This document shows positions 16,412 to 25,361 of a stretch of 64,000 nt of DNA, in pieces. The position numbers and the translations under genes were made by a program. The notes under the pieces were generated by a model. It worked only from the letters and a program-made list of their open reading frames with translations, was not told where the DNA came from and did not search any database. The stretch spans positions 27,369 to 91,368 of the forward strand of contig NZ_CAHJWJ010000011.1 in the NCBI RefSeq assembly GCF_903642285.1, written 5' to 3'. This DNA comes from Sphingomonas bacterium. Its GTDB lineage: Bacteria; Pseudomonadota; Alphaproteobacteria; Sphingomonadales; Sphingomonadaceae. How positions within the stretch are numbered: the stretch's first letter is position 1; every line of letters begins with the position of its first letter.

Positions 16412-17530
16412 TCACGCCATCAGAGCATGGAGCACGGTCCGCTCCCTCGCGCTGAGGTCGGGGTGCCACAGGTCGCCGATCAGCACCACGCGCGTGTCGT
16501 CGCTGTCGTTGACCGCTTCATGCTCGATCGTGTCGTCAAACACGATCGCTTCGCCCAGCATCCACCCGCGACGTTCGCCGCCCACGGTCAGCGAACAGTC
16601 TTCGGGAATGATCAACGGAATATGTACGACGAGCCTGACGTTCGTCACGCCGACATGGGGCGGGATGTGGGTGTGCGGTGCCAGGATGGAGAACATCAGA
16701 TTGGGCGATCGGCCGCCGATTACCGGCGTCGGCAAGGCTGCAAAGGCTTCGACCGTCGCCGGACAGCGATCGGCGTTGCCGCGGACGATGCCGCCCCCGC
16801 GCCACAGATGCGCGGCGCTCCATTGTCGCGAGCGGTTGAGATCTACCCATTGATCGAGCGGAACGTCGGTCGGGTGGTCGACATAGGGCACAGCCGCCAT
16901 CGCGTCGTCGGCCAATAGCCGTAGATACTCCACGGTAAGGGCGGCATGCCCGCGCGCCACCGCGACCAATCCGGCGAAGGTCGCGGAGTCGTGATAGGCG
17001 TGCCGCGACAGCATCGGAAGCACCGGCGACACCGCGTCCGCAATCCCCAGTACGAACGCGTCGATCCGCGCGCATTCCTCGCGCGTACAGCCGAGCCGGT
17101 CGATTTCCGAAGCCGCGATCCCGGACAATCGCACGGTCCGCGAACGATGCGCCGTGTCGCAGTAGCGGCGCGCATGCTCCAGCCGGGCACGAAGCGCGGG
17201 CGGTGCGGCATCGGGTTCGTCGATCAGGGACAAGGCGGCGCGATACGGCTCTTCGGCATCATCGCCCTTCGCCTCGATCAAGCCGGCCTTCAGCAGCAGC
17301 GATAGGGGATCGCGCGGTTCGATCGCCAGCGCATGGCCGATCGCGATCATCGCGTCTTCGGAGCGGCCCAGCGCACGGTGGATCGCCGCCAGCTTCTTCC
17401 AGGTTACGGCGTCGCCAGGGTCGTATGCCGCCAGTTCCGCCAGCATCGCCGCAGCGGCCGGCAAGTCGCGCCGCGCTGCAGCCGCATCGGCCTGCCCGGA
17501 CAGGGTCTGGATATCGGCGTTGGACAGCAT
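16412..17530 (-). CDS. TPR protein with C-terminal aspartyl/asparaginyl beta-hydroxylase domain
   Basis: 372 residues. The N-terminal third is helical with TPR-like repeats (AMLAELAAYDPGDAVTWKKL, then AMIAIGHALAIEPRDPLSLL). The C-terminal about 170 residues form an Asp/Asn hydroxylase (PF05118) domain with an Fe(II)/2-oxoglutarate site: HTHIPPH, NVRLVVHIPL (2-oxoglutarate Arg), and IEHEAVN. No signal peptide, so it acts in the cytosol. It lies 48 nt downstream of the TonB receptor on the same strand and is probably co-transcribed. The substrate is unknown. Family members hydroxylate protein Asp/Asn, and LpxO-type relatives hydroxylate acyl chains, so a lipid substrate cannot be excluded. Confidence 0.85.
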   Translation of the reverse strand: MLSNADIQTLSGQADAAAARRDLPAAAAMLAELAAYDPGDAVTWKKLAAIHRALGRSEDAMIAIGHALAIEPRDPLSLLLKAGLIEAKGDDAEEPYRAALSLIDEPDAAPPALRARLEHARRYCDTAHRSRTVRLSGIAASEIDRLGCTREECARIDAFVLGIADAVSPVLPMLSRHAYHDSATFAGLVAVARGHAALTVEYLRLLADDAMAAVPYVDHPTDVPLDQWVDLNRSRQWSAAHLWRGGGIVRGNADRCPATVEAFAALPTPVIGGRSPNLMFSILAPHTHIPPHVGVTNVRLVVHIPLIIPEDCSLTVGGERRGWMLGEAIVFDDTIEHEAVNDSDDTRVVLIGDLWHPDLSARERTVLHALMA

Positions 17531-17578
17531 TCGGGGACTCCGCCGGCGGGTTCGATGTTGCCGGCGGAGCCTATCCCG

Positions 17579-20500
17579 TTAGAAGTCGACCGTCACGCCG
17601 GCGAAGATGTAGCGACCCAGCGAGTCCCACACCTGCGGGTAGGTGTTGCCGTTGCCAATTGTCCCCGACAAATTGTTCGATCCGACGAGCGGCGGATCCT
17701 TGTCGGTGATGTTGTTCGCACCGACGTGCAGCGAGAACTTGTCGGCGATGCGGACGCTGGTCGACAGATCGAAGTAGTTATACGCAGGCAGGCGGCTATC
17801 CGATGCGAACACGAGACTAGGACGGCTCAGGAAGCTGTTTGGGCTCGAAGCATCGACATTGACGCCGGAAAGATGTCGCCAATTAAGCGAGATCTGGAAG
17901 TTGCTTGGGGCATTGTACGTTACGCGCAGCTTCGAACGGTACTTCGGTGCCGGCGCGAAACCATTGGTTCCGTTAGCTGCACTGCAGACCACCCCATAAT
18001 AGCCGGCGCAATCGAACGTCGTCGTTCCGTCGGCGAGCGTCGTGCCGGGCGAATCCTTCAAGTTGATCAAGAAGGTTCCCGTATAGTCCAGACCCAGCGA
18101 CCCGATGTTATGAAGACCGGCGCGTTCGAAATCGAAGCGATAGCTGCCGGCAACGTCTACACCGCGGGTCTGCAACTGGCCAACGTTGATCGTGGTGTTA
18201 ACCACCTGACCTACCGTGCCAAGGAACAGCGAACCGTTCGTCGGATCACGCTGAACCAGCGAACAGAAGCTGGAGCTTCCAGTTGCAAGACACTGGTTCA
18301 GAATGATCTGCGCGCCCACCGTGCTGATGGCACCCTTGACCTTGATGTTGAAGTAGTCGGCCGAGATCACGAGCCCGCGAAGGACCCCTTCGCGCGGTGC
18401 GATAACCGCGCCCGCACTGTACGTATCAGATACTTCCGGCTTCAGGTTGACGTTACCGCCGCTGAACTGAGTGTACTGATTAGCGCTATTGGCAACGATA
18501 TTGCCGAATTCCGCTCCAGTGACGCCGGTGCGGGCGCATGCGGCGGCCGAGTTACCGTTGACGGTGCCGTTGATGGCGGTGCCCGCGCAGGGATCCGTAC
18601 CCGTGAACAGGCTTTGCCCGGCAGGTGCGAACAGTTCCTGGATATTCGGTGCTCGGACCGCTCGGTTATAGCTCGCACGCAGGAGAAGTGGGCTCACCGG
18701 CTTCCATTCAACGCCACCCTTGTAGGTGTCGGTGTTGCCGGCGAGGTTGTAATGCGAACGACGATAGCCTGCAGTGGCGACCAAAGATTGGAACAACGTC
18801 TTATTTTCGATTAGCGGTACGCGCGCTTCGCCGAAGAACTCATAGACGTTGAACGAACCCGCGACGCCGATGGTCGGACCACCCTGACCGGCGAGATCGC
18901 CACTTGTGAACTCCGAATCGGTCAGCAGCTGAAGCTGCTCCTTGCGATATTCGGTACCGACGTTGATGCCGATGCCGTTGTCAGCAAAAGGCGACTTGAT
19001 GCCGTATTTGCCCAGATCGCCGGTAATCGAGAAATCGGCAACATATTCATCGACGGTCCCTTGCTGGAAACCGGGGGTCTGCAGATAGTTCAGTGCGCCC
19101 TGCGTAACGCCGCCAACCGCAAAGAGGTTGTAGGGGACGCAACCTTGTGCCCGCGCATTCACATCGGCGCAGACGATCTGGCCGTTGACCGTGATGTCGT
19201 TCAGCGCATTGCGGGTCCGATTGACCGAGAAATCGTTCTGGTAGTTCTCGGCATAGACCACGCGGCCGAACTGCAGATAGCCGTCATAGCTGAAGGCCGG
19301 ATCGATCTGCCCCTTCATACCGACGACGTAGCGATAGTCGGTATGACGAAGGTCGTTGATACGACCGCCGCCCTCAACGTTGCGCTTGCCGATCGATACG
19401 GCACCCGTAGCGGTCGTCGAACCGGCATTCGCGCCGCAGATCGCGGTCGCTTCCGATGCCGACAGCAGCGGATTGTTGCAGTTGATATTGATGACCTGGC
19501 CGAAGATGCCCGACGGCGCGATCTGCGCGGTCGACCGATCGTCCATGAACATGAACTCGATATAGGGATCGAACGCCGGCGTGATCTCGTAATCGGCAAA
19601 CACGCCCGCGGTGTAGCGCTTGTCGGGGCGCTGATAATAATTGTACGGTGCGAAGTTGAACGCGTCACGCGATCCGACATACGGGCGGAACGTGTTGCCG
19701 GTCGCCGGGTTGAGCGTCACCTGTGCACCCGCACCACCGTTCAGAATGAAACGCGCCGGGCTGGTCGTGCCCGAACCCGAGCAATTAAATCCGAGCGACG
19801 TCGTGACTTCGGCAAGCGAGCAGGCCGAGTAATCGTAACTGTCCTGCGTCACCGCCTGAATCTGACGATAGCCGGCATAAGCGACCACATGACTGCGGCC
19901 GTCCGCGCCACCAGTACCGATGACGGCGGTGATGTTCTGCGTTGCACCCACGTCCGTGTGACCCTGCGGAAAGGCGAACCCGCGGCCGCCGGTCGGATCA
20001 CGGAAAACGTTATCGGCGGTCGCGTTGTTGTTGTCATGATCGAACAGGCTGTACTGCGCGTCGAGGCGAACGCCCTCGAACCGCGTGTTCATGACGAAGT
20101 TGACGACGCCGGAGATCGCGTCCGAGCCGTAGGTCGACGATGCGCCGCCGGTCAGCAGGTCAACCCGATCGATCAGCGCCGCGGGTACGAAGTTAAGATC
20201 GGCCGCCGACGATACGGGATCACCCGGCATCAGGCGACGACCGTTAACGAGCACCAGCGTGCGCTGCGATCCCAAACCGCGAAGATCGACCGTTGCCGTA
20301 CCGTTGGACCCGTTCGAAAGGTTACCGCCCTGACCGGAAAAGACCGACGGGAGGTTATTCAGGAGATCCTCGGTACGTGTCACGCCTTCGAGTCTGATTT
20401 CCTGCGCGCTGACCGTGGTCAACGGACTAGGCGATACTGCACCGGCATTGGCGATGCGCGAACCGGTGACGACGATGTCCTGACCGCTTTCGGATGCGGG

Positions 20501-20662
20501 CTGCGCCGGGTCGGTCGGGAGAGCCGAAGCCGAACTGCCACCGATGACGGGTGCGGTCGGAACCGTCGGTGCCGGGTTGGACTGCGCGAAGGCTGGCATC
20601 GCGGCGAACGCGCCGGCGATGACGGTCGTCGCGAGCAGCAACGGCTTAACCTGCTTCATCAT
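17579..20662 (-). CDS. TonB-dependent outer-membrane receptor
   Basis: 1027 residues. Signal peptide about 1-26 (ending AMPAFA-Q), a Pro/Ala/Ser-rich linker, TonB-box-like DIVVTGSRI (62-70), a plug domain with RTLVLVNGRRLMPGDP and DLLTGGASSTYGSDAISGVVNF, then a long beta-barrel ending in V-T-V-D-F. Several predicted extracellular loops hold closely spaced Cys pairs (for example SACSLAEV...NCSG, DPCAGTA...AACAR, NQCLATGSSSFCSLV). It takes up an unidentified substrate with energy from TonB. It is co-oriented with the TPR-hydroxylase gene, and a second TPR-fused oxygenase lies 1 kb upstream. The divergent region holds an inverted repeat (20763-20783). Its base composition looks less GC-rich than its neighbours. 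Confidence 0.95.
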   Translation of the reverse strand: MMKQVKPLLLATTVIAGAFAAMPAFAQSNPAPTVPTAPVIGGSSASALPTDPAQPASESGQDIVVTGSRIANAGAVSPSPLTTVSAQEIRLEGVTRTEDLLNNLPSVFSGQGGNLSNGSNGTATVDLRGLGSQRTLVLVNGRRLMPGDPVSSAADLNFVPAALIDRVDLLTGGASSTYGSDAISGVVNFVMNTRFEGVRLDAQYSLFDHDNNNATADNVFRDPTGGRGFAFPQGHTDVGATQNITAVIGTGGADGRSHVVAYAGYRQIQAVTQDSYDYSACSLAEVTTSLGFNCSGSGTTSPARFILNGGAGAQVTLNPATGNTFRPYVGSRDAFNFAPYNYYQRPDKRYTAGVFADYEITPAFDPYIEFMFMDDRSTAQIAPSGIFGQVININCNNPLLSASEATAICGANAGSTTATGAVSIGKRNVEGGGRINDLRHTDYRYVVGMKGQIDPAFSYDGYLQFGRVVYAENYQNDFSVNRTRNALNDITVNGQIVCADVNARAQGCVPYNLFAVGGVTQGALNYLQTPGFQQGTVDEYVADFSITGDLGKYGIKSPFADNGIGINVGTEYRKEQLQLLTDSEFTSGDLAGQGGPTIGVAGSFNVYEFFGEARVPLIENKTLFQSLVATAGYRRSHYNLAGNTDTYKGGVEWKPVSPLLLRASYNRAVRAPNIQELFAPAGQSLFTGTDPCAGTAINGTVNGNSAAACARTGVTGAEFGNIVANSANQYTQFSGGNVNLKPEVSDTYSAGAVIAPREGVLRGLVISADYFNIKVKGAISTVGAQIILNQCLATGSSSFCSLVQRDPTNGSLFLGTVGQVVNTTINVGQLQTRGVDVAGSYRFDFERAGLHNIGSLGLDYTGTFLINLKDSPGTTLADGTTTFDCAGYYGVVCSAANGTNGFAPAPKYRSKLRVTYNAPSNFQISLNWRHLSGVNVDASSPNSFLSRPSLVFASDSRLPAYNYFDLSTSVRIADKFSLHVGANNITDKDPPLVGSNNLSGTIGNGNTYPQVWDSLGRYIFAGVTVDF

Positions 20663-20762
20663 GGAAATTGCCCCTTTGAAAAACGCTCAGACCGCTGACG
20701 GGTCTTCTGGGACGCTCCTCTATGTCTCGCCGGGTCCGATCAAGTCATAAAATCGTAATGAC

Positions 20763-20783
20763 CGACACTTTTACAACGTGTCG
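20763..20783. promoter_or_regulatory. Inverted repeat CGACAC-N9-GTGTCG, candidate operator
   Basis: A perfect 6-bp inverted repeat with an AT-rich 9-nt centre (20763-20768 and 20778-20783) in the 192-nt region between the divergent TonB receptor gene and the exported-protein gene at 20855. Its place suits a regulator acting on both. No regulator gene is present in the cluster. Confidence 0.4.
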
Positions 20784-20854
20784 TTGCGCCGAAGACACAG
20801 CTTGTACGATGCACTTTACGCAGTCAGTCAGTGTCGGTCGATAGAGGAGAAAAT

Positions 20855-21391
20855 ATGCCGGCCCGCCCCCTGCTGCACCTCGTGTCAGCACTCGCATTGC
20901 TCGCGCCCCTGCCGGCGCTGGCCGCAGACAAGCGAGACGCTACAGATCAGTCGCAAGCGATCGCTACGCTGCTGGCGTGTCGCAAGATCGCGACATCTGC
21001 CGATCGGCTCGCATGCGTCGACCGCGAACTCGACCGGTTGAGCGCACGGATCGATGCCGGATCGATCGCCGTCGTCGACAAGGCCCAGGTCGAGCGGCAA
21101 CGCCGCGAACAATTCGGACTTGCCCCCAAAGGGAGCGCGATCTTTGCGAACGAAGCGAACGGTGGAACCGTCAAGGAAGTCCGGGGGGCAATCGCAAGCG
21201 CCTCTACCGATGCATCGGGCAAATGGGTGTTCGCCCTGCAGGACGGCAGCCGCTGGCATCAGATCGACGATTACACGATTGGTAGTACCCCGCGCGCGGG
21301 AACGACAGTGCTCATCACCCGTGCGGCGCTGAATTCATTCAAGATGAGCGTCGGCGGACAACCCGCAATTAGGGTCCGCCGCACCGGCTGA
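20855..21391 (+). CDS. Exported hypothetical protein next to the TonB receptor
   Basis: 178 residues from an ATG preceded by AGAGGAGA. The signal peptide (MPARPLLHLVSALALLAPLPALA) ends near residue 23. Mature features: a Cys pair in LLACRKIATSADRLACVDREL, typical of a small exported helical domain, and a C-terminal beta-rich part (KWVFALQDGSRWHQIDDYTI...GTTVLITRAALNSFKMSV). This architecture occurs in many alphaproteobacterial proteins of unknown function. It is divergent from the receptor and shares its control region. No catalytic motif is seen. Confidence 0.75.
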   Translation: MPARPLLHLVSALALLAPLPALAADKRDATDQSQAIATLLACRKIATSADRLACVDRELDRLSARIDAGSIAVVDKAQVERQRREQFGLAPKGSAIFANEANGGTVKEVRGAIASASTDASGKWVFALQDGSRWHQIDDYTIGSTPRAGTTVLITRAALNSFKMSVGGQPAIRVRRTG

Positions 21392-21413
21392 TCGCAAATG
21401 TTCACCACATGCA

Positions 21414-21716
21414 TCAATGGTAATTGGTAACTTGCGCCCGTTCGGTATCCGACCGCACATTCTGGCGATCCTGGTCCCATTCGGCTTTGGTCCTGCAAAT
21501 CCGGTGGCCACCTAGCCGGGTGCCCAGTTGTTGTGCCTCGACACAAACCAACTTGTCGGGTTGCGGCTTGCGTCCGACGGGCGTCGTCGGCGTCTGGGCC
21601 GTACCTGCGGCAACCTGCGCCACCATCAACAATCCGATCAACACGGTCATTCCCCATCCCCCGGCAAAAACGCTGCGGATCAACATATCGCGCTGCGCGG
21701 CGGCGTCAAATCGCAT
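21414..21716 (-). CDS. Small exported hypothetical protein
   Basis: 100 residues if started at 21716, where the ATG overlaps the upstream stop by one base (TGATG). A start at 21650 (MTVLIGLLMVAQVAAGTAQ, preceded by GGGGATGGGGA) would give a cleaner signal peptide and a 78-residue product; I cannot decide between them. The mature part has a Cys in KLVCVEAQQLGTRLGG followed by HRICRTKAEWDQDR, a pattern common in small sphingomonad periplasmic proteins. It follows the TPR-oxygenase gene closely and is probably in its operon. Confidence 0.6.
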   Translation of the reverse strand: MRFDAAAQRDMLIRSVFAGGWGMTVLIGLLMVAQVAAGTAQTPTTPVGRKPQPDKLVCVEAQQLGTRLGGHRICRTKAEWDQDRQNVRSDTERAQVTNYH

Positions 21717-23410
21717 CAGGTCAGCGGCTGCACGTCGAACGCCACGGTCAGCCGTTCGCCCGCCGGGGCGGGGCGTGTGCCGTGCCACATCGTGGACGGA
21801 AACAACGTGACCTGCCCCACGGCCGGTTGCACTGTCCGTACCGGTGACAGGTCTAGCCCGAGATCGACCGGCGGCTGCCCCAATGTCAGCCATCCCGCCT
21901 CGTCATCCGCTCCGCCGTCCGTCATCGCGTCGGGCAACGCGATGTAGCATGCGGAGCTGAGCCATCCTTCGCTGTGGACATGGTTGACGTGATGTCCGCC
22001 GTCCGACAGCCGGACCGACCACGACCCGGCGAAACGGATGCCGTTACGCGGGACGGATAACGTGGGGTGAGCGAGATCCACTGCAGGCAACTGGTCGATA
22101 TGCGCTCGTACCGCGCGCTCGATCGCGGCGCGAAGGCTTCGAATAGCGGGCGATTGGCGGGATAGGAGAACGCCGTCCGTCTGCGTGCCGCCGCGCATGG
22201 ACTGTTCAAACGGCGCGTGGCGCGCGGTATGCAACGTGCGCAACTCGGCGGCGAGAACCGCGAGATCGGGTGCGTCGATCCCCAGATCATATGTGCCGAC
22301 CAGCTGCGGATCGCCCTCCAGCCACGCATGGCGCGGGTCGCCGAGCATTCGCCACGCCGTACCTATATAGGGGATTGCGAACCGCGCCGCCGGGCCTGCC
22401 GTCATAGGCTCCCCGATCGCAATCGCATCATCCGGCCAGCCGGCGCGCAACGAATGACGCAGGCGGGCGAGCAACACGACCGGGTCGTCGATCGCGGCCA
22501 GCCTTGTGAATGCCGCGTCCGCGCGTGCAATGTCCCCGGTCTCGCTTGCCGCCTGCGCTTCGATCAGCGCCAACGGCAGCGTATCACCCAACGCCCCCCT
22601 GATTGCATGCAGCATGCCGAGTACCGCGTCGTTTGCGCCGACCGCCGCAATACTCCGCAGCATGCTCGTCGCCACGTTCGCATCGCGAGGCGCGGCAGCC
22701 AATGCGACCTGGGCTGCCTTGATACTCGCCCCGTGTCCCTGCCACCGATAGACCAACGATACGAGCGCGGCCCACCCCTCCGCCCAATCGGGTGCGCGTG
22801 CCAAACCGGTTTGCAGCGTTGCCTCGGCAAGGTCGTACTGCCCAGCACCAGCCTGGGCCGCCGCAAGTCCGAGCCGCGCCGGCCCGCTGTCCGGCGCAGC
22901 GGCGAGCGCAGCAGTGAAATCGGCGGTGGCTGGCCGACCCAGTTCTTCCGACATCCGCGCCCGCGACAATAAGCCGAGAGAAACGCGCGGCGCGAGGGTC
23001 ACGACGCGGTCGAACGCCGCCAGAGCATCCACCGCCCGGTCCGCGGCGTGCAAAGCCGCCCCAAGCGCCTGCCACGCCATCAACGATCGTGGCTCATCGC
23101 GCGTCAAACCGCCAAGCAAGGCGATCGCGGCGAGAACCTTTCCGGCATCCATCGTAGCGAGCGCATGTCGCAACCGGAGCGGCGGGGAGTCGCCTGGCGT
23201 CGCTGCGATCGCGCGTTCGTAAAGCGATGCTGCGAGCTCCGCTTGACCGATCGCCGAAGCGAAGGCCGCGTAATCGGTCAGAAAACGCGCGTCCGCCTGC
23301 CCATCGGCCAATGCGGAGGCGAACAGCGTCGCCGCAACCTGGGTCTGCTCGTCCTGAGCGGCACCGACTGCAGCCATATGAGCGGAATGAAGGGATGATG
23401 CGGCGGTCAT
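21716..23410 (-). CDS. TPR protein with C-terminal 2OG-Fe(II) oxygenase domain
   Basis: 564 residues. About 430 N-terminal residues are TPR-like helices (for example LFASALADGQADARFLTDYA, AALHAADRAVDALAAFDRVV, LQTGLARAPDWAEGWAALV). The C-terminal about 120 residues match the putative 2OG-Fe(II) oxygenase class (PF13759): SWSVRLSDGGHHVNHVHSEG with the H-x-H ligand pair, GWLSSACYIALP, then STMWHGTRPA for the distal His and RLTVAFDVQP for the 2-oxoglutarate Arg. No signal peptide. With the TPR-Asp/Asn hydroxylase on the other side of the receptor, the cluster has two unrelated oxygenases each joined to a TPR scaffold. Substrate unknown. Confidence 0.85.
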   Translation of the reverse strand: MTAASSLHSAHMAAVGAAQDEQTQVAATLFASALADGQADARFLTDYAAFASAIGQAELAASLYERAIAATPGDSPPLRLRHALATMDAGKVLAAIALLGGLTRDEPRSLMAWQALGAALHAADRAVDALAAFDRVVTLAPRVSLGLLSRARMSEELGRPATADFTAALAAAPDSGPARLGLAAAQAGAGQYDLAEATLQTGLARAPDWAEGWAALVSLVYRWQGHGASIKAAQVALAAAPRDANVATSMLRSIAAVGANDAVLGMLHAIRGALGDTLPLALIEAQAASETGDIARADAAFTRLAAIDDPVVLLARLRHSLRAGWPDDAIAIGEPMTAGPAARFAIPYIGTAWRMLGDPRHAWLEGDPQLVGTYDLGIDAPDLAVLAAELRTLHTARHAPFEQSMRGGTQTDGVLLSRQSPAIRSLRAAIERAVRAHIDQLPAVDLAHPTLSVPRNGIRFAGSWSVRLSDGGHHVNHVHSEGWLSSACYIALPDAMTDGGADDEAGWLTLGQPPVDLGLDLSPVRTVQPAVGQVTLFPSTMWHGTRPAPAGERLTVAFDVQPLT

Positions 23411-23659
23411 GCGACCTGCCTATCGCGGCTACCGGCGCAGCGCGACCGGGATTTTCGCCGTGTGTGGGATCGCAATTGTCACTCGCGTAGATGGGGCGGT
23501 ATTCCCGGCAACCCTGGTGCATCGCTCCGGGCGATCAGCGCAAGCACGTGATGATCTTGTGCATCATGGCGTTGACCGCATCGCCGTAGCCGGCGTCCGC
23601 CGCGACCATCGGGTCGAACCCGCCGCGGATCGCGGCCTCTCATCGGGATCGGCATGATC
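23411..23659. other. Gap without an intact gene
   Basis: Between the TPR-oxygenase start and the regulator remnant. The short open frames here change frame repeatedly and none has a convincing start. A minus-strand stretch ending near 23535 (with GDAVNAMMHKIITCLR) looks protein-like but has no recognised family; it may be decayed coding sequence. A 9-bp direct repeat (ATCGGCATG, twice) lies near 23648-23668. Confidence 0.4.
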
Positions 23660-23800
23660 GGCATGATCGGCCGCGAACCGCGACGCATCGGTTCGATGCC
23701 GATCCGAAGTTCGTTGAAACGACACTGCAGGGGCAACGAGAATTTGCGGTCGAGCAGCCAGCCGAGCACGTCGGGGTCGAACAAATCCAGTTCGCCTCGC
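23660..23800 (-). pseudogene. Remnant of a GntR/FadR-type (FCD domain) regulator
   Basis: The minus strand reads LDLFDPDVLGWLLDRKF, then LPLQCRFNELRIGIEP, before the similarity ends in a low-complexity P-I-M-P-I-M-P run. This is the start of the ligand-binding FCD domain of FadR-family GntR regulators (pattern N-L-x-D-P-D-V-L-x-W ... L-x-E-L-R-x-x-I-E-P). The DNA-binding N-terminal domain is missing: the fragment begins only some 35 nt after the dgoA stop. Such regulators commonly control sugar-acid operons like the adjacent dgo module, so the local regulator appears to have been lost by deletion. Confidence 0.5.
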
Positions 23801-23832
23801 CGATTTCCCCCGAGGCGACGAGCCGGCGCCGC

Positions 23833-24465
23833 TCAGGGCGCGATGGCGCGCCAGGCGGCGACCACCGCCCGCGTCTTGCCGGCGACTGTCCTGGCATCGT
23901 CGCCCGGGCGGTAGATGGCACCGCCGACCCCGACCCCTTCCGCGCCCGCCGCCAGCCAGTCGTGCATGTTGTCGGCATCGGTCCCGCCGACGCCCCAGGT
24001 TTTGACGTCCTTGGGCAGGACGTCCCGGATCGCCTTCAGATAGGCCGGCCCAAGCGCCGTCGCCGGGAACAGTTTCAGCCGGCGCGCCCCCGCGGCGATG
24101 CCGCGGAACGCTTCGCTGGGGGTGACGAACCCCGGCATCGGCTCCAGCCCGCGCGCCACGGCACGGGCGATCACCGCGGGGTCGATATTGGGCGTCACCA
24201 TGATCCGCGATCCCGTATCCGCGAGCCGATCGACCGATGGGACATCCAGCACCGTACCGCCGCCGACCAGCGCATGATCGCCGTAAGCCTGCTGGATCGC
24301 GGTGATGCTGGCGAAGGGGTCGGGTGAGTTCAGCGGGACCTCGATCATCCGGATCCCGGCGTCGATCAGCGCGGACGCGATCGACGCGGCCTCTTCCGGC
24401 TCGATACCGCGCAGGATCGCGACGATCGGCGGTGCACCGTCGGCGAGGATGTCGTCGATCGTCAC
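23833..24465 (-). CDS. dgoA: 2-dehydro-3-deoxy-6-phosphogalactonate aldolase
   Basis: 210 residues from a GTG that overlaps the dgoK stop (GTGA at 24465-24462). Cleaves 2-dehydro-3-deoxy-6-phosphogalactonate to pyruvate and glyceraldehyde 3-phosphate. It is a class I KDPG/KDPGal aldolase: PIVAILRGIEPEEA, the catalytic Glu in RMIEVPLNSPDP, GGGTVLD, and the Schiff-base lysine in RRLKLFPAT. The DgoA assignment over KDPG aldolase (Eda) comes from the adjacent DgoK and from the N-P-L-N-S/VPLNSPDP variant usual in the galactonate enzyme. Last gene of the operon. Confidence 0.9.
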   Translation of the reverse strand: MTIDDILADGAPPIVAILRGIEPEEAASIASALIDAGIRMIEVPLNSPDPFASITAIQQAYGDHALVGGGTVLDVPSVDRLADTGSRIMVTPNIDPAVIARAVARGLEPMPGFVTPSEAFRGIAAGARRLKLFPATALGPAYLKAIRDVLPKDVKTWGVGGTDADNMHDWLAAGAEGVGVGGAIYRPGDDARTVAGKTRAVVAAWRAIAP

Positions 24466-25361
24466 GATTCGGTCTCCAGTGCGTTCAGCCCCGCGAGCGC
24501 GGCGGCGTCGCCATCGACTAGTTCGACGGCGATGGCATATCCGGCGAACGTGCGGCGGTAGCGTTCGGTAAGCCGGGGATCCCCGACCAGCGCAATCCGG
24601 CCCGTCGGCGGTTCGTCGTGCAAGGCCTCCGCGATCTCGCCGCCGATCAGCAGGCCGGAGAGATAGCCAAGCGCCCAGCCATGCGACCGGCCTTCCAGCA
24701 GTTGTGCGCTCCGTGCCTCGAACAGCGCACCGATCACTCGCCCCGACCGGGACCGATCGAGCCCATGCGCAAAGCCGATGTCCTCTTCGCCCGGATCGAC
24801 GGTCGAGCCGGCGGCAGCACGCGCCAGGATCGAATGATCGCGAAGCGACGCGAACAATTCGCCCGTGAGATAGGTGCGAAAACCGGTGATTCGACCGTCC
24901 TCGATCGTCGTCCATTTGCTGTGCGTGCCGGGCAGGATCACGCGGTGCCGTCCGTCGGCGAGCCGGGGGTCGAGCGCGACCGCGCCGAAGGTCTGCGTCT
25001 CCTCGCCGCGCATCACGTCGGGGACGCCGGCCTTCGTGGCCAGTCCGGCCAGGATCGCCACTGGGATGTCGTCGAGCGCCAGCCGCGCCGCACCGGTGAT
25101 CCATGTCGCCTGGTCGGCGGGGCATTCGACATAGGGCACCTCGACCCAGCCGTTGCGCGATCCCACCATTCCGCACAGTGCGATCGCCGACGGATCGCCA
25201 GCCGCGCGCCATTGGGCGAGCGTCTCGCGCAATACCGCCTCGGGCGGTGTGCCGGCAGTCCCGATCCCCGGTGCCTCGCACCGATCGGTCACCACGCCCG
25301 ACTCGATCCGGAACAGCCGCAGCCGGCTCGTCCCCCAATCGCCGACGACTCGGTAGCTCAT
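24462..25361 (-). CDS. dgoK: 2-dehydro-3-deoxygalactonokinase
   Basis: 299 residues, phosphorylating 2-dehydro-3-deoxygalactonate with ATP. Family marks: the N-terminal phosphate loop VGDWGTSRLRLF, GMVGSRNGWVEVPYV, DVMRGEETQTFGA, LPGTHSKWTTIEDGRI with TYLTGELF, and the C-terminal LSGLLIGGEI. The ATG at 25361 overlaps the stop of the lactonase gene by four bases (ATGA), and its own stop overlaps the dgoA GTG, so the three genes form one coupled operon. Confidence 0.92.
   Translation of the reverse strand: MSYRVVGDWGTSRLRLFRIESGVVTDRCEAPGIGTAGTPPEAVLRETLAQWRAAGDPSAIALCGMVGSRNGWVEVPYVECPADQATWITGAARLALDDIPVAILAGLATKAGVPDVMRGEETQTFGAVALDPRLADGRHRVILPGTHSKWTTIEDGRITGFRTYLTGELFASLRDHSILARAAAGSTVDPGEEDIGFAHGLDRSRSGRVIGALFEARSAQLLEGRSHGWALGYLSGLLIGGEIAEALHDEPPTGRIALVGDPRLTERYRRTFAGYAIAVELVDGDAAALAGLNALETES

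Noticed and set aside
19061..20698. Plus-strand 545-codon frame within the TonB receptor
   Set aside because: Antisense to a clear receptor; no recognisable domain.
23479..23784. 101-codon minus-strand frame as an intact gene
   Set aside because: Only its first about 32 codons resemble an FCD domain; the rest is low-complexity and unrelated, so it is treated as a gene remnant.
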